In this document: positions 10,986 to 21,661 of the stretch, piece after piece
Position numbering within the stretch: the first letter of the stretch is position 1
Layout of the letters: the number at the start of each line of letters is the position of its first letter
From: Haliotis asinina
Lineage: Eukaryota; Mollusca; Gastropoda; Lepetellida; Haliotidae
Assembly (NCBI RefSeq): GCF_037392515.1
Contig: NC_090282.1
Span: 28,443,554-28,507,553 of the forward strand
Direction of reading: 5' to 3'
Length of the DNA stretch: 64,000 nucleotides
Translations under genes and position numbers: made by a program
Notes under the pieces: generated by a model
The model's database searches: none
What the model was told of the DNA's origin: nothing
The model's input: only the letters and a program-made list of their open reading frames with translations

Positions 10986-11967
10986 ATGTTGAATAGCTCT
11001 GCAGTAAGTGCGTGGCATAAAAAAAACTGCGGCAGGCTCATCGACAGGTACATATGAGTATCACATCTCTGACTGGAAACATACATTTTATTCCTACAGT
11101 CTGTTTGCAGTGAAATCATGCTGATGAATTTTACTTTAAACAAATAGGTAAACCAAACATCGTGAAATTAAGATGACAAATCCTCCTAATTTTAGCTTGC
11201 CATTTGAAAATTTAAGTCTCAGAATTTTATTCAACTTAAGAAAAGTATAAATGTTCTTTAACAAACCATCATAGTTTCAAATCGCTATTTGTATTAAAGG
11301 GGGAAAGCGCAGTAGTTGGGACAGTGAAACAAATGCTCCTGCGGTACGTGATGAGCGTTAGCAACACTGCGTCTCGGTGTTTCATTTAATGTGCATACTC
11401 CCTTGTAATACAAGTAAAAAAAGCTATTTGAAACTGTGATCGTTTTCTTGAACAACTTTCATCCTAGGCGGAATAAAATTCTTAGATTTAAATGTTCAAG
11501 TGGCAAGGTAAAATAATTCAAATGGTTTACTTTTTTGTTTGAAGTGAAAATCAATTTGTTCATGAAACTTTTCCTGATCTCAGCCCCTCTGTTCCAGGAT
11601 GAAACAAACTGGTTTCAAAGTGTACACCAATATTATTATCTGTGGAAAGATTTGAAATTCGAAACTTGACTTGAAAATTTAAAGACTTCAGAAACTCTGA
11701 TGTGAAGGTTACGCCTCAAAATACTGTCTCGAATCATATAGACAAGAAGCTTATTGTGTTAATTCTGATAAATGTCGACCATCCATTTCTTTAAATGACG
11801 CTACCGTGGTTTCGACGATGAAACCTATCAAAGAAGCTCAGGTCACGTTTAGAAACGAAGAACTGAGCAAATCGTATTTTGATCAACCACAAAGGGAAGT
11901 TAACGATCGATAAAATCGAAATAAATATCTCCTAGCATTAGATCAAATCTTCACTCAAGTCGTAATA
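10986..11967. other. Gene-free stretch (partner 29736-30701)
   Basis: No coding region or structured RNA seen. AT-rich with several poly-A and poly-T runs. Copies A and B differ here by several small indels (for example AAAAAA versus AACA near 11025, and a block near 11610 that is shorter in B). Confidence 0.5.
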
Positions 11968-12118
11968 AGATGAAGGTGGCTGTGACGCTCTTAGCAATAT
12001 TCCAACATAATCACGGCGGGGACACCGGAAATGGACTTCACACATTATATCCCTGTGGGAAATCGAACCCGGGTCTTCAGCAAGACAAACAAACTCTTTG
12101 ACTACTTAGCTACACCTA
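11968..12118 (-). mobile_element. tRNA-derived SINE, family S1 (copy A)
   Basis: Reverse-oriented SINE. On the + strand it reads CTTAGCAATATTCCAACATA, GGCGGGGACACCGGAAATG, then GGGAAATCGAACCCGGGTC. In reverse, GGGTTCGATTTCCC is a clear tRNA B-box, followed by the CCGGTGTCCCCGCC middle and the GGAATATTGC tail. Confidence 0.85.
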
Positions 12119-12929
12119 CACTCCGATTTAATTTCCAACATGTATGCACACGCACATACTTTCTTCTAGTGTCATATTTTACAAACCTGTTATTAAAGAG
12201 TAGATACATTCCTGCAACTCATACCTCTATCTCAGTATTTCTCAGAAGAAATAAATACATTCCTTGTGATAACAGTTTCGTAACCCTTCTGATTCATTTG
12301 ATAAAATCCATGTGTCCCTGGACTCAGAAACTGAAAGAAATCTTACTGTCAATTATCTTTAAAAGGCTCGGTATTTACGGCATTTCATTGCGCAATATTT
12401 TTTTTATCTTTCAACATGATCGCCTGCATGAGATCATAAAGGAACAGCTCTTGAAAATACGGCATGGCTGTTCAATTTCTAGCTAAGCAACATGTATGCA
12501 TGCATGGTCTGACAAATTCATTCAACCCTTGATACGTCAAGTGTTATATACTGCGTCGTATAAAAAGCGTAAATGACATCAATATATTATTAAAGGAAGT
12601 TCATTACTGGTATTCCATCCAAACTACATTTTCTGCTACCGCGTTATGTTCTTTATGCCTCGTAATTTGGTTAAAGACTAACTTCACACAGAACGTAAAC
12701 CTGCACCGTCTTTACAGTGATTGTAGTCTTGATGCCCACGTCCATTTCCACCGATATTGTGAAATAATCTTCATCTATGTTATGATTATGTAAAATGTCA
12801 AAGAGTAAAACAGAACGTGTAGCTTGGCAGTAATATCAAAACAAGACTTAGTCTATAACGCTGGATATTGGTTTCTAAATAATTCCGCATTCTTACATGA
12901 TGCGATACTGAACTGACGGGATCTGTTGA
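12119..12929. other. Gene-free stretch (partner 30853-31650)
   Basis: Contains a 151-codon open frame that begins inside the reverse SINE (12031-12486). This is read as a chance frame because its first part is SINE sequence. The remainder is AT-rich with no recognised feature. Confidence 0.5.
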
Positions 12930-13836
12930 TGAGGATGCAAATCAAACTGTGCGACTTTGTCTTGGATCTTTTAAAACTCTCCTGTTGACGGGCTCTATGC
13001 TGAAACTGATGAGCCATCCCTTAACCATCGTCGTATACAAATATCCTTACAGTATATAACAAAATTCTGTTTTATCTATTCTAAATCTGCATTTGACTGT
13101 TTTCAATCCTCTTCATGAGGATTTGTACAAGTCTTCTTTTGTTCCGTCTCATGGGACAAGAATTAAACCGCTCATTTCTGCTGCCTGCTGACATTGAGCT
13201 GGAAAATATAACTCCTTCCCGTCTTCTTTCTTCTCCTCCTTGGCAGCTTGTGAGGCTTGAAGTTGACCTACCTCTGACAATATTTAAGAAATCAGAACCC
13301 AATAAATTACAATATAAACAAGAATGTGATCAATTAAGACTAAAGTATGATACATATACATCCTTATATACAGATGGGTCCAAGGGTGGTGAGACATATA
13401 TCCTCTAGAATACCGGATAACAGCTGTATTTTCAAAGCAGAAGCAAACGACATATTAACGACTCTTAGATATATGCAGACACATTAAACATAAACCATAG
13501 TTACATATTTCTTTCCGATTCTCTTTTGTGTCTTTAGGCTAATAGCAATCTTTCTTGTAAACATCCACTTTTAATCGAAATTATTGAAGTGTATAATGAA
13601 CTTGCTATTGGCCAATGCGGACCGTCTTTTGTTGGTTACCCAGCGATGTAGGCATTTCTGGGAACACAATGACCAAATTTCCTGCTAAAGCAGTACTCAA
13701 CAAATCTGTGACACCACTTCAAATCATACTCTGATTACAAGGTTTACATTAGATAGAACATCCATGATCTGTTGCAGAAGAAGTGAGACACCCAGCTAGA
13801 TATCAATAAATTACTTGAAATACTATAGATCAAACT
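12930..13836 (+). pseudogene. Older decayed LINE ORF2 fragment (copy A)
   Basis: Related to the main LINE: the end of reverse transcriptase (LCLGSFKT-like, DEPSLNHRRIQISLQYI), the linker PSRLLSSPPWQLVRLEVDL and an RNase H start with the catalytic TDGSK motif, then decayed RNase H with many stops and frameshifts. It has no MITE between the ENI and PSRLLSS blocks, so it shows the empty site of that insertion. It ends near 13836 without a 3' UTR. By eye it differs from its B partner at about 25 of 510 bases, far more than the neighbouring sequence. Confidence 0.85.
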
Positions 13837-13909
13837 TAATGGATAAGAACTTGTATTCGTGAAAGCGACTCATTGAGACTGAAAAAAATCCATTTTCTGA
13901 CAGTAGTTG

Positions 13910-14125
13910 TTACCGGTAGTCGGACGTTTTGTCTTGACACGGTTTTCTGGTACGAACAGGAAGTATTTCATCTACTTCGGGTTCTTCAAAGTGATCACTG
14001 TGCTCAGATTCGTTAACACAGGCACCGAGACCGTCTTGTGAACGGAACTCAACATAAGACAACTCGAACTTGAAATCCCTTATCATTCCACAACTATTTT
14101 CCGTCGCATCTGGTAATTTTAACAT
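13910..14125 (-). pseudogene. Acidic minus-strand frame at the duplication edge, possible exon relic (copy A)
   Basis: 71 residues including MIRDFKFELSYVEF, CVNESEHSDHFEEPEVDEIL and PVRTRKPCQDKTSDYR. Not recognised. The composition resembles a cytoplasmic tail or linker. The B partner (32595-32810) keeps the acidic core and the end but differs by indels in the middle, and reads about 17 residues past the point where A stops. The duplication boundary lies only about 10 bases upstream of the start, so any upstream exons were not duplicated. Confidence 0.25.
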
Positions 14126-14136
14126 TCCAGTTCAGC

Positions 14137-15670
14137 CAGTGATGACCTTTGCTTTACAAAAGGGACATAGTCGCTCGTTAAACCGGCCACATTAACAGTA
14201 AGATTAGAATAACTACATCTAAACCTTGATAAAGCTATTCTTTAATGTACAGGAATGTAACAACACATGTCTCTTTCAACATTTGACCAAGTTTTAATTT
14301 CATGATTGTACTACAGACAGAATCTTATAATAGATACACAGATGTTTTATGGGATTTTGGTATACGGCCGCTATTTACAACACAAATAAATGTATCAGTA
14401 TTACAAAAATTTTACCTTGACCAAAAATGTTACTGAGAAACTTTATAATGGTAAAAATGCTTTTAACACACAACTGGAGAGACATAAATAGAACAGGAGA
14501 ATATATTTGTGTAGTAAAGTATACCATAAACAAATACAATTACATATTACGACAAAGAGCAAGAATAAAGTAAAGGTGTGGCATATATGTATTCACATGC
14601 TTTTGAAAACATTTCCATTTGAATAAGAATCACCTTGTTCTATCAGTGGCCAATAAGGATGTGTTTTTTTATTCCAAGACATGTTAGAATAAATGGTAAC
14701 CGTTAAAGATGCTCAAGAGTAACCAGTATCAAATACTGTTCCTCACGCCGTTTGTAAGTCTGCTATAAGGAAACATGTAAATCAATGCTGGCACTTGATG
14801 TATAACATACAGAGCCAGTGATGAAAAATACTACTCTCAGTTCCCCGTGTCATAGAGATAACGTTGTATTAAGTCGGTGCCAAATAGGGCATTGCCACCG
14901 GACCCATGCTTTCTTACTAAAATGGGATGGTGCTCCATTGTGGATTCTACGCAGGTAACCATCAAACACAACACGACTGCGTGGATACAGTTTTAATACA
15001 TCAGAAATAATGTCATGTTTCTGCAATGCAAGCCTTATTACTCAAGTCCATAACATTCAGACTTAAACATTGTAAAAAGAAGTTCATTATAATCGAAACA
15101 TGTAGATATCAGTTGCCGCAGTGACTTTCCTCCTTTTTTCTGGAAATATGGATATTTTTTCCAAACTTTCTTATGCATTTGTATTCTCTATATGCTCATG
15201 TTTAGACCCTTTGATAACTTATTCTTGTTGAGAATAGCTGTAATATTGCGAATGTGATGTAAAGCAATAATTATTTCTTTATTCGTTCACTCTAAACAAA
15301 ATATATGTGGTGGAAACACACATCATTATATTTTATACATACAGCAATGGAAATAGTTTAGAGTGACTGTACAAGGGTTTCGTATTGCATGTATTCACAA
15401 TTTTCAATACTCAACACTTTCCACTTCTGTTGAAACACTAAGCTGAATTGAAGAGAGTGTATTTTCGGTTCACTGAATATATTGGCCTTCCATTTAGTAT
15501 CTTTAAGTGACTGTTTCATGAACGTTTCATTACATCATATCGGATTTCCATTGTCAGATTCTACATATCTGCCTGAAGCCATAACTAAATTACTTAAATG
15601 TTTCCAATCAGTCTCATCAGTGATGCATTCATTCTGATAGACACCTGTCGATGACGTTATGGCGAACTGT
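14137..15670. other. Single-copy spacer upstream of the ApeC gene, no gene seen
   Basis: AT-rich, without recognised genes or SINEs. A GAATAGCTGTAATATTGCGAATGTGATGTAAAGC segment at about 15231-15265 resembles a LINE or SINE tail and is followed by a degenerate TCATTC tail. Nothing else is supported. Confidence 0.5.
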
Positions 15671-15678
15671 GTATGATG

Positions 15679-15686
15679 TATAAAAA
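15679..15686 (+). promoter_or_regulatory. TATA box of the ApeC gene
   Basis: TATAAAAA, 73 bases upstream of the start codon. This predicts transcription from roughly 15705-15715 and a 5' UTR of about 50 bases. It is the only strong TATA element near an identified start in the window, as expected for an inducible or tissue-specific secreted-protein gene. Confidence 0.6.
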
Positions 15687-15758
15687 TCATGGCCCAATCT
15701 ACCGACATCACTGAACTCTCGTTGAGTTTCACAGCCCCGGTTTCGTCTTCCCACCATC

Positions 15759-16478
15759 ATGAACAACCTGTTCTTGCTGTTCACCGTTATCGCTGCCTCC
15801 AGTGCCAGAGACTGTGGACACACAACAGAAGTCCCCACGGCTTCCCCAACTACCGTACAAACACCGACAACATGGCCGGATGGATCCTTTGCTCTTCCCA
15901 AACCCATTGCTGGCTGTCCTGGTACAGAGTGGAAGGAAGGGTCTTTCTATCAAGACACTGAAGATTATTACAACGGGAATACATGGAACACCACGAACAT
16001 GAGCGGCAGGAAGAAGAAAGACGGTTATTTGAATACTTACTGTGTCATGGATGACGCCACGACCGGGTCTGGGGTCTGGCCTGCCGGTGCCTACTGCATC
16101 TTGAGGAAGAACGGAGTCTGTCCTGGAGGTTTTCAGGAAGGGTCCATCCTTTGGGATGATGAAAACAACTACAACATGAACCATGTTACAGAGCAGAGCA
16201 CCCTTCCCGACGGTGACTTCAACAAGGACACTAAGCTGTTTTATTGTTGTCGTGAGGACGCTGTTCCATCTCAAGAGATAGCATTGCCAATATCTGCACC
16301 CTTCTACCTCCTGATGAAGAAAGACGTGTGTCAGAAAGTCACTGGGATGTCAGTGACAAAAGAGACACAGCTTTGGGACGATGAAGACACCAACAACCAG
16401 AATGCCAGAGAGGGTTCAACTCCTTTCCAAATCGGAGATCGTACCAACATCGCCATCAACTATTGTTATTACTCCTGA
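15759..16478 (+). CDS. Secreted apextrin C-terminal (ApeC) domain protein
   Basis: 239 residues in one exon. Residues 1-16 are a signal peptide (MNNLFLLFTVIAASSA). A short Thr/Pro linker follows (TEVPTASPTTVQTPTT), then one ApeC domain to the C-terminus. Landmarks are WPDGSFALPKPIAGCPG, YQDTEDYYNGNTWN, WPAGAYCILRKNGVCPGGF, ILWDDENNYN, LPDGDFNKDTKLFYCCR, LPISAPFYLL, CQKVTGMSVT, LWDDEDTNNQN and INYCYYS; conserved cysteines are kept. The ApeC family (known from apextrin and amphioxus ALPs) includes secreted pattern-recognition proteins that bind peptidoglycan. Here an extracellular immune or mucosal role is inferred. The start has A at -3, and a TATA box lies 73 bases upstream. The gene sits in the single-copy spacer between two 14-kb repeats. 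The frame is intact, with no sign of decay. Confidence 0.93.
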   Translation: MNNLFLLFTVIAASSARDCGHTTEVPTASPTTVQTPTTWPDGSFALPKPIAGCPGTEWKEGSFYQDTEDYYNGNTWNTTNMSGRKKKDGYLNTYCVMDDATTGSGVWPAGAYCILRKNGVCPGGFQEGSILWDDENNYNMNHVTEQSTLPDGDFNKDTKLFYCCREDAVPSQEIALPISAPFYLLMKKDVCQKVTGMSVTKETQLWDDEDTNNQNAREGSTPFQIGDRTNIAINYCYYS

Positions 16479-16521
16479 CATTGTATTGTAGTGTCTTTCC
16501 CCAATGACATATGTGGTTAGA

Positions 16522-16527
16522 ATTAAA
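16522..16527 (+). terminator. Polyadenylation signal of the ApeC gene
   Basis: ATTAAA, 44 bases after the stop codon, followed about 20 bases later by the T-rich GGTTTTTCTTTCTAATTTTC. This gives a compact 3' UTR and a transcript of about 0.85 kb. Confidence 0.6.
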
Positions 16528-16534
16528 GGCATCC

Positions 16535-18097
16535 ACGATAACGGTTTTTCTTTCTAATTTTCTAGTGATTGAGCCCGTACAGTAAATTTGACATTATTCC
16601 GACCTTACCATGTGGATGTGACATGTTAGGAAAATTACTTGGAACGACATTTTACTGGTAAAATGTTGAAACATTCACTATGCCAGACAAGGATCCACTC
16701 CCAATCAAACGGGAAGGCCAGTTAACATTCATTCAGATTCTGCTACCATTCTCCCATAACACTCCAAATAGTTCAAGAATGTGTTTCGAGACGTTAATTC
16801 TCACTTAGAATATAACTACACAGTTTCATATAATAAACTATACTATAACATAAATGCGTTTTCCTGCTAAACATTCTTATTCGTATCTATAACAGACAAC
16901 ATTTAAAAATCTCTATGTATGAGTAAAATGCCTCAGTGGCCATTGTCATGAGGAATATTGAAATGCTGGCAAAAATATATAGCTTACTAATCATTGCTGA
17001 GTTTAGTCAACAAATATCTAATGGTCAGGCGTTTTCATATATATCAATGTTGTCAGCATATACTGTCTCCTGACATTTTCAGTATCTTCAAGGTATTTGT
17101 ACAAGGCAAACTCGAGAGAAAGTTCTCATATTTTTGGACACACACGCAGGTTCTCATTCTCATAAATATCACAAACACCTGTATTCGACGTTCATTTGGG
17201 ATATCAGCTTAGTGACATTTTAGATAACTGTTGACATGATCCAACTTCTTAAATGATTTATTCATTAGCTGCTTCAACCAACGCTTCTACAATGTGTATA
17301 TAAAGATCAAACGGTTGTTTGGTGCATACGCATGGGAATCCGTTTTGCATACGTATCAAAGTCAAAAATTCGATTTCCACCCAAAACCAATTAATGACAA
17401 TCGACTTCCTGTCACCTTATATCTGAGACTGAAGTGGATGAAATATATTCTTCTCTTTGGTGATTTATGTCAGAAGACGTTGTCTTGTCAAAGGGTATCT
17501 ATGTCTGTAAAAGTTACTCCCAGCTTCCTGACATCTACAAGTACATCAGCACCGGTTCTGAGTGATTACTGCGTCCTTATTAACCAGGCTCAATATGAAA
17601 TCTATCCTGAAAGTAGAAGACTGAATCGTATCATTGAAGATTATGACATTTCAGATAAAAAAAAGATTTCGACGCATAGGACATGAGCAAAATACAAATG
17701 AGCTTGGATCTACAGCTTTGTAGATCACAAATGTATATGATTGATATACCTACACAATGGTTCAATACACCAATGTAGAATTTGAAACAAATATCACTTC
17801 TCAGCAATTTGCATAGTGAAAAAATACTCTGACTCTCAAAGTATACAAAGACAATATGAATTCAGACCTAGCACTGGTATCCCTCCGGTTGGAAGAGGCC
17901 ATGATTTGATGACACATGTCACCATCACTATTCAAAGGATGATTTTTACAGACCTGACAGACAGTTATTATTCAGTGAAGAGGCCTTCGGCCCATAATAC
18001 AGGCAGATGACATTGCATATACGCAAAGAACCTAATTAAGCACACCCAGTACTCTTGCAGGATCAGTAACGATCCAACGTCCAGACCAGTGCACTGA
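16535..18097. other. Spacer downstream of the ApeC gene, no gene supported
   Basis: A 130-codon frame at 17294-17686 has no ATG start and no recognised domain, and is not called. No SINE is evident until 18098. Confidence 0.5.
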
Positions 18098-18421
18098 AGT
18101 GAGTGAGTGAGTTGAGTTTTACGCCGCACTCAGCAATATTACAGCTATATGGCGGCGGTCTGTAAATAATCGAGTCTGGACCAAACAAACCAGTGATCAA
18201 CAACATGAGCATCGATCTGCGCAATTGGGAACCGATGACATGCGTCAACCAAGTCAGCGAGTCTGACCACCCGATCCCGTTAGTCGCCTCTTACGACAAG
18301 CTGAGTCGCCTTTTATGGCAAGCATGGGTTGCTGAAGGCCTATTCTACCCCGGGACCTTCACGGGTTTAGTGCACTGGAACCATACATCAACGACAGAGG
18401 ATCAGTGTCCGTGTCTCAGTG
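18098..18421 (+). mobile_element. SINE-like repeat, family S2 (best copy)
   Basis: Starts GTGAGTGAGTGAGTTGAG, then TTTTACGCCGCACTCAGCAA, TATTACAGCTATATGGCGGC, CAGTGATCAACAACATGAG, CGATCTGCGCAATTGGGA, CGTCAACCAAGTCAGCGAG, CCCGTTAGTCGCCTCTTAC and GCATGGGTTGCTGAAGGCC. This is a very abundant abalone repeat with the CTCA-type end in reverse. It lies exactly at the left limit of copy B visible against window base 1, so it may mark the duplication junction or continue upstream of copy A. Confidence 0.85.
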
Positions 18422-19705
18422 TCCAGACACATGCATTTGTGACGGTGTGTGGTCCTGTGCATAGTCCTCAGTTCACAAATCAGGTGAAGTTAAACAACGT
18501 TGGGTGCAGAGTGTCACTAGATTGGGTGACCGTGCCTGAGGGTTTCTAAGTCGTCAGTCCTGCCCCTGTGTGATCACATCTTTGGCAAGTGAGCTTATTC
18601 AAAATTGTCTCCGGTACCCAGCAGAAAATGGGTACCGGGTAGTATAGGTCAACCTTCTGGCACCTAACGGGTGGGGTAATAAAATGTTGTGGTTTAGTGT
18701 TAGCTCTGTGAGCATACCTAGTGTGGAGTTTGGCGGTATATAAATGAACACAACAAAGGTGTGTATGGACGGGTGGACAACGTCTGCGTATTTATTGCGC
18801 AAGACCCTCATCTCGAGGGAAAACTCTGACGCTGGAATGTCGACATCGATGTCTCCAATGGAGCAAAGAACATTTGCGATGAAGATCACGTGGGTGGAGA
18901 AGAGTTCTCTCAACAAATGAGTCACGTTTCCTTTTTCAGCAGCAGTATCTTAATCAGGGCAGTATTAATGGGCAACCTCCGGCCCGCTCCAACTCAGCAT
19001 GTCTGGAGGTGAGATGAAGCGACATTTACAACGCTATCCGAATCCTTCCAGAACAACGTCATTTCATTTGGGGCAATAAAACTTTAATACCTGTTCTGTT
19101 TGTTGTTTGTTTGTCACTATACCTTTGGCCTTTGAGTTAACATTTTATTGCATTAATCAACAAACGAATGTCTTTTTGATGTATCGTGATGTACATGTAC
19201 ATGTAGGTAGACATACATATTTGATCGGTGTAGTGGTTGTTTTATGAAAACACCTGTGAGGAATCACTAATATTATCAACATAAGATCTGGTTTTCTTAT
19301 GAACTGCTTTACCCTGCATATTTCAGAACATTTGAGAGGAACAAATGAACAGATGGAGGACAATATATGTTGTTTGACATTTCTGTGTGGGGCCCGTTTA
19401 CGTTCTCTGTCAATCCAACTTCTTCACTAACTCACGCGTCACACAAACAGGTACGATAAGGTTTCAGAAGATATCAGATAAAGCGCCAGTATAGAGCAAA
19501 TTCTAGAAAATGATTATTTCATATTGATTTTTTCCCACCATTTACCCGACTTAATGGCTGCATGAGCATTTAAAACATGCATGCCTTCATGGTTTCAGAA
19601 ATTCACTGTTGCCCTGTCTCTTATTTATGTACATGACTGTTTCAAACAGTTGGAATGTATAGTCTGTTAAATTTCTGATCTCATTCATACACGGTCTAAT
19701 GTACT

Positions 19706-19867
19706 AGGAGCGGTTTTGTAGCCCCGTGGTTTAAGCTTTTGCCCGTCACAGTGAAGTCTCACATTTGTACACTGTGAGAAACCCATTTCTGGTGTTCCCC
19801 GCCAAGATTTTGCTGGAATATTGCCAAAAGCGCTTACCTCCCGTATAAAGTTAAACTCATTCACTCA
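19706..19867 (+). mobile_element. tRNA-derived SINE, family S1 (copy B)
   Basis: Copy-B partner of the SINE at 1281-1441, differing at a few bases. It is an inherited copy, not an independent insertion, because the flanks match as well. Confidence 0.8.
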
Positions 19868-20614
19868 TCTTATTATCTGAACGCCAGTGAGAGCATAGAA
19901 ATTCCTGTATACTACTGAGCGACGCAATGTTGGAATTACATGTATACAGATTATGTGAAGAATAAGTAGATAAGATCCATTGGTGTATGTATGAACAATT
20001 TTCACTTCTCAGTCTCGAGCGTATTCAGCACAGTCCTGGTACTTGATGATAATCAGTGTAACTGGACTAGTCTGGAACTATTGCCAGGATACAACCACTT
20101 ACGTTTTGTACTTCTAGTCATTGAAGAACTAAACTCACTCACTCACTCACTCACTCACTCCAGTCACTGTACGGCAGCATGTAACATTACGTTAAATATT
20201 AGGTTTACTCGAGTATACGCTGTGGCATAAGGTTACACTATAAACAGAAACACCTTCACATGTAGGTCTTAAGACAACGTAAGTGATGAATAGTTTTCTT
20301 GTCTTCACACAAGTAGCCATCCTTGTTTCCCCTTCTTCACTTCACAGCTTTTCTTCAGATAATCTATCATTCTGAATCATCATCAGTAAAGGTGGGACTG
20401 AAGACGTAGTGTAGAATGACTTAAGCACCTGTGCTATTAGAGCACATCATGGTGTTTAAATATCGGTGTGCAGGAGTTCTTCAGACCCAAGTTCGGGATT
20501 CATATTACGCTTGTCCAGATAAAAAAAACTACCCAAAATAGATGCACTGAAGCAGACAACTAGACAAAAGGTAAAACAATAAAAAAAACGTTACCAACTT
20601 CAGTTACCATGCGT

Positions 20615-20868
20615 ACCCCTAACTTTAGTTGTTGGCAATCTCCAGCCCAAATTTACACTTTGTTAGTCAATGATTAATTAAACATTTTAATGTTCTCAAA
20701 CTAGTTTTAATAACATATGTGAAGATCTAGTAGTTATACTGTCTTTCGATGACAACTTTTCATAAAATATTAATCTAGCTATTCTTATTGATGTCGACAC
20801 GAATTGGCTGAAATATTGTCGATGTGACGTATACTTTTAACTGACTGACTGACTCACTCACTCATTCA
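20615..20868 (+). mobile_element. 5'-truncated LINE 3'-UTR fragment (copy B)
   Basis: Copy-B partner of 2185-2440, with small indels near its left end. Confidence 0.75.
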
Positions 20869-20903
20869 CTTACATCCTGAAATAGAAATTCAAAACAGAG
20901 AAA

Positions 20904-20963
20904 CCCTTATTGTAGCCACCTTTATTGTAGAAGCCTTTACTCTAGTAACCTTTACTGTAGTAT
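20904..20963 (+). repeat. 15-bp x 4 tandem repeat (copy B)
   Basis: Partner of 2478-2537 with the same four units, so the array length has not changed since the duplication. Confidence 0.85.
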
Positions 20964-21661
20964 CCATGCATATAAAGATAAATTATGAAGCCATACTATT
21001 CCCAGAGGTTTGAGGTCAGTGTTGTGAACGTTATCGCCAACAGTTACTGCCCGCCTCCTGTCATATAGGCACCTGTGGCGAGCTAACTCCTCGTGGTGGG
21101 TGCTGGGTAACGCCAAGAGCTCGCCGACACCCCCGTAGTGGACCCGTGGGGATATTTGGTCCACCAACCCGTTTGCCGTGGGTTGCGGCTCTGTGTCGGT
21201 GGAGGAGGGGCCCTGGTGGTTGAGGGCAATGGGAGCAGGACCAGTGTTCCTATTGCTCAACACACCACTTCGGCCCTGACTTCACCTAGACGGGAGGTTG
21301 AATGGGCCCGGTTCAACCAATCGGCTGGTCACGCCAAGCCCTGAGCATTACTGTATGTAATGTTGTACAAAGGTTTGAGAATTGTAATATGTTTATTATT
21401 AGGTCTTGGCCGATTTTTTTATCTTCTGTGAATTTCAAATTTTACTAATTCATGTTTTTGGCTAGAGTCGTATGCCCAGAAGGCGGTGGCGCATGGGTCA
21501 ATCTGGTAGAATTATTAATGTTTTAATTCTTCTGCTGGAGTATGTCATCCGAGTATCCTTGGTGCTGTAAGCTGGAGGCCCGTTACTTTAGCATTGTCCT
21601 TGTGATACTCCGTGGTGGGTGGGGAGCTCTGATGATGAACCATTTACACTAACCATGGCTT

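Larger units (their letters stand above)
1..14136 (+). repeat. Segmental duplication, copy A (left end outside window)
   Basis: Colinear with 18422-32860 over its whole length. Window base 2 onward matches the sequence from 18423, and homology stops at about 14136 / 32860, just after a shared CATTCCAG. Most of the segment is nearly identical: 10435-10743 differs from its partner at one base by eye. The last 1.2 kb is clearly more diverged. Both copies carry the same LINE, SINEs and small repeats at matching places, so those insertions predate the duplication. The true left end of A lies outside the window; in B the match could extend into the SINE at 18098-18421. Confidence 0.95.

Noticed and set aside
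11968-12118. tRNA-like B-box sequences here and at 34740, 44690, 52215 and 58185 as possible tRNA genes
   Set aside because: Only one or both promoter boxes match and no cloverleaf can be closed; all sit in SINEs or SINE-like repeats.
12031-12486. 151-codon plus-strand open frame, also present in copy B (30765-31220)
   Set aside because: Its first 30 codons lie in a reverse-oriented SINE and the rest has no protein-like pattern; it is kept in B only because the copies are nearly identical.
17294-17686. 130-codon frame downstream of the ApeC gene
   Set aside because: No ATG at the start, no recognised domain, and AT-rich flanks without signals.
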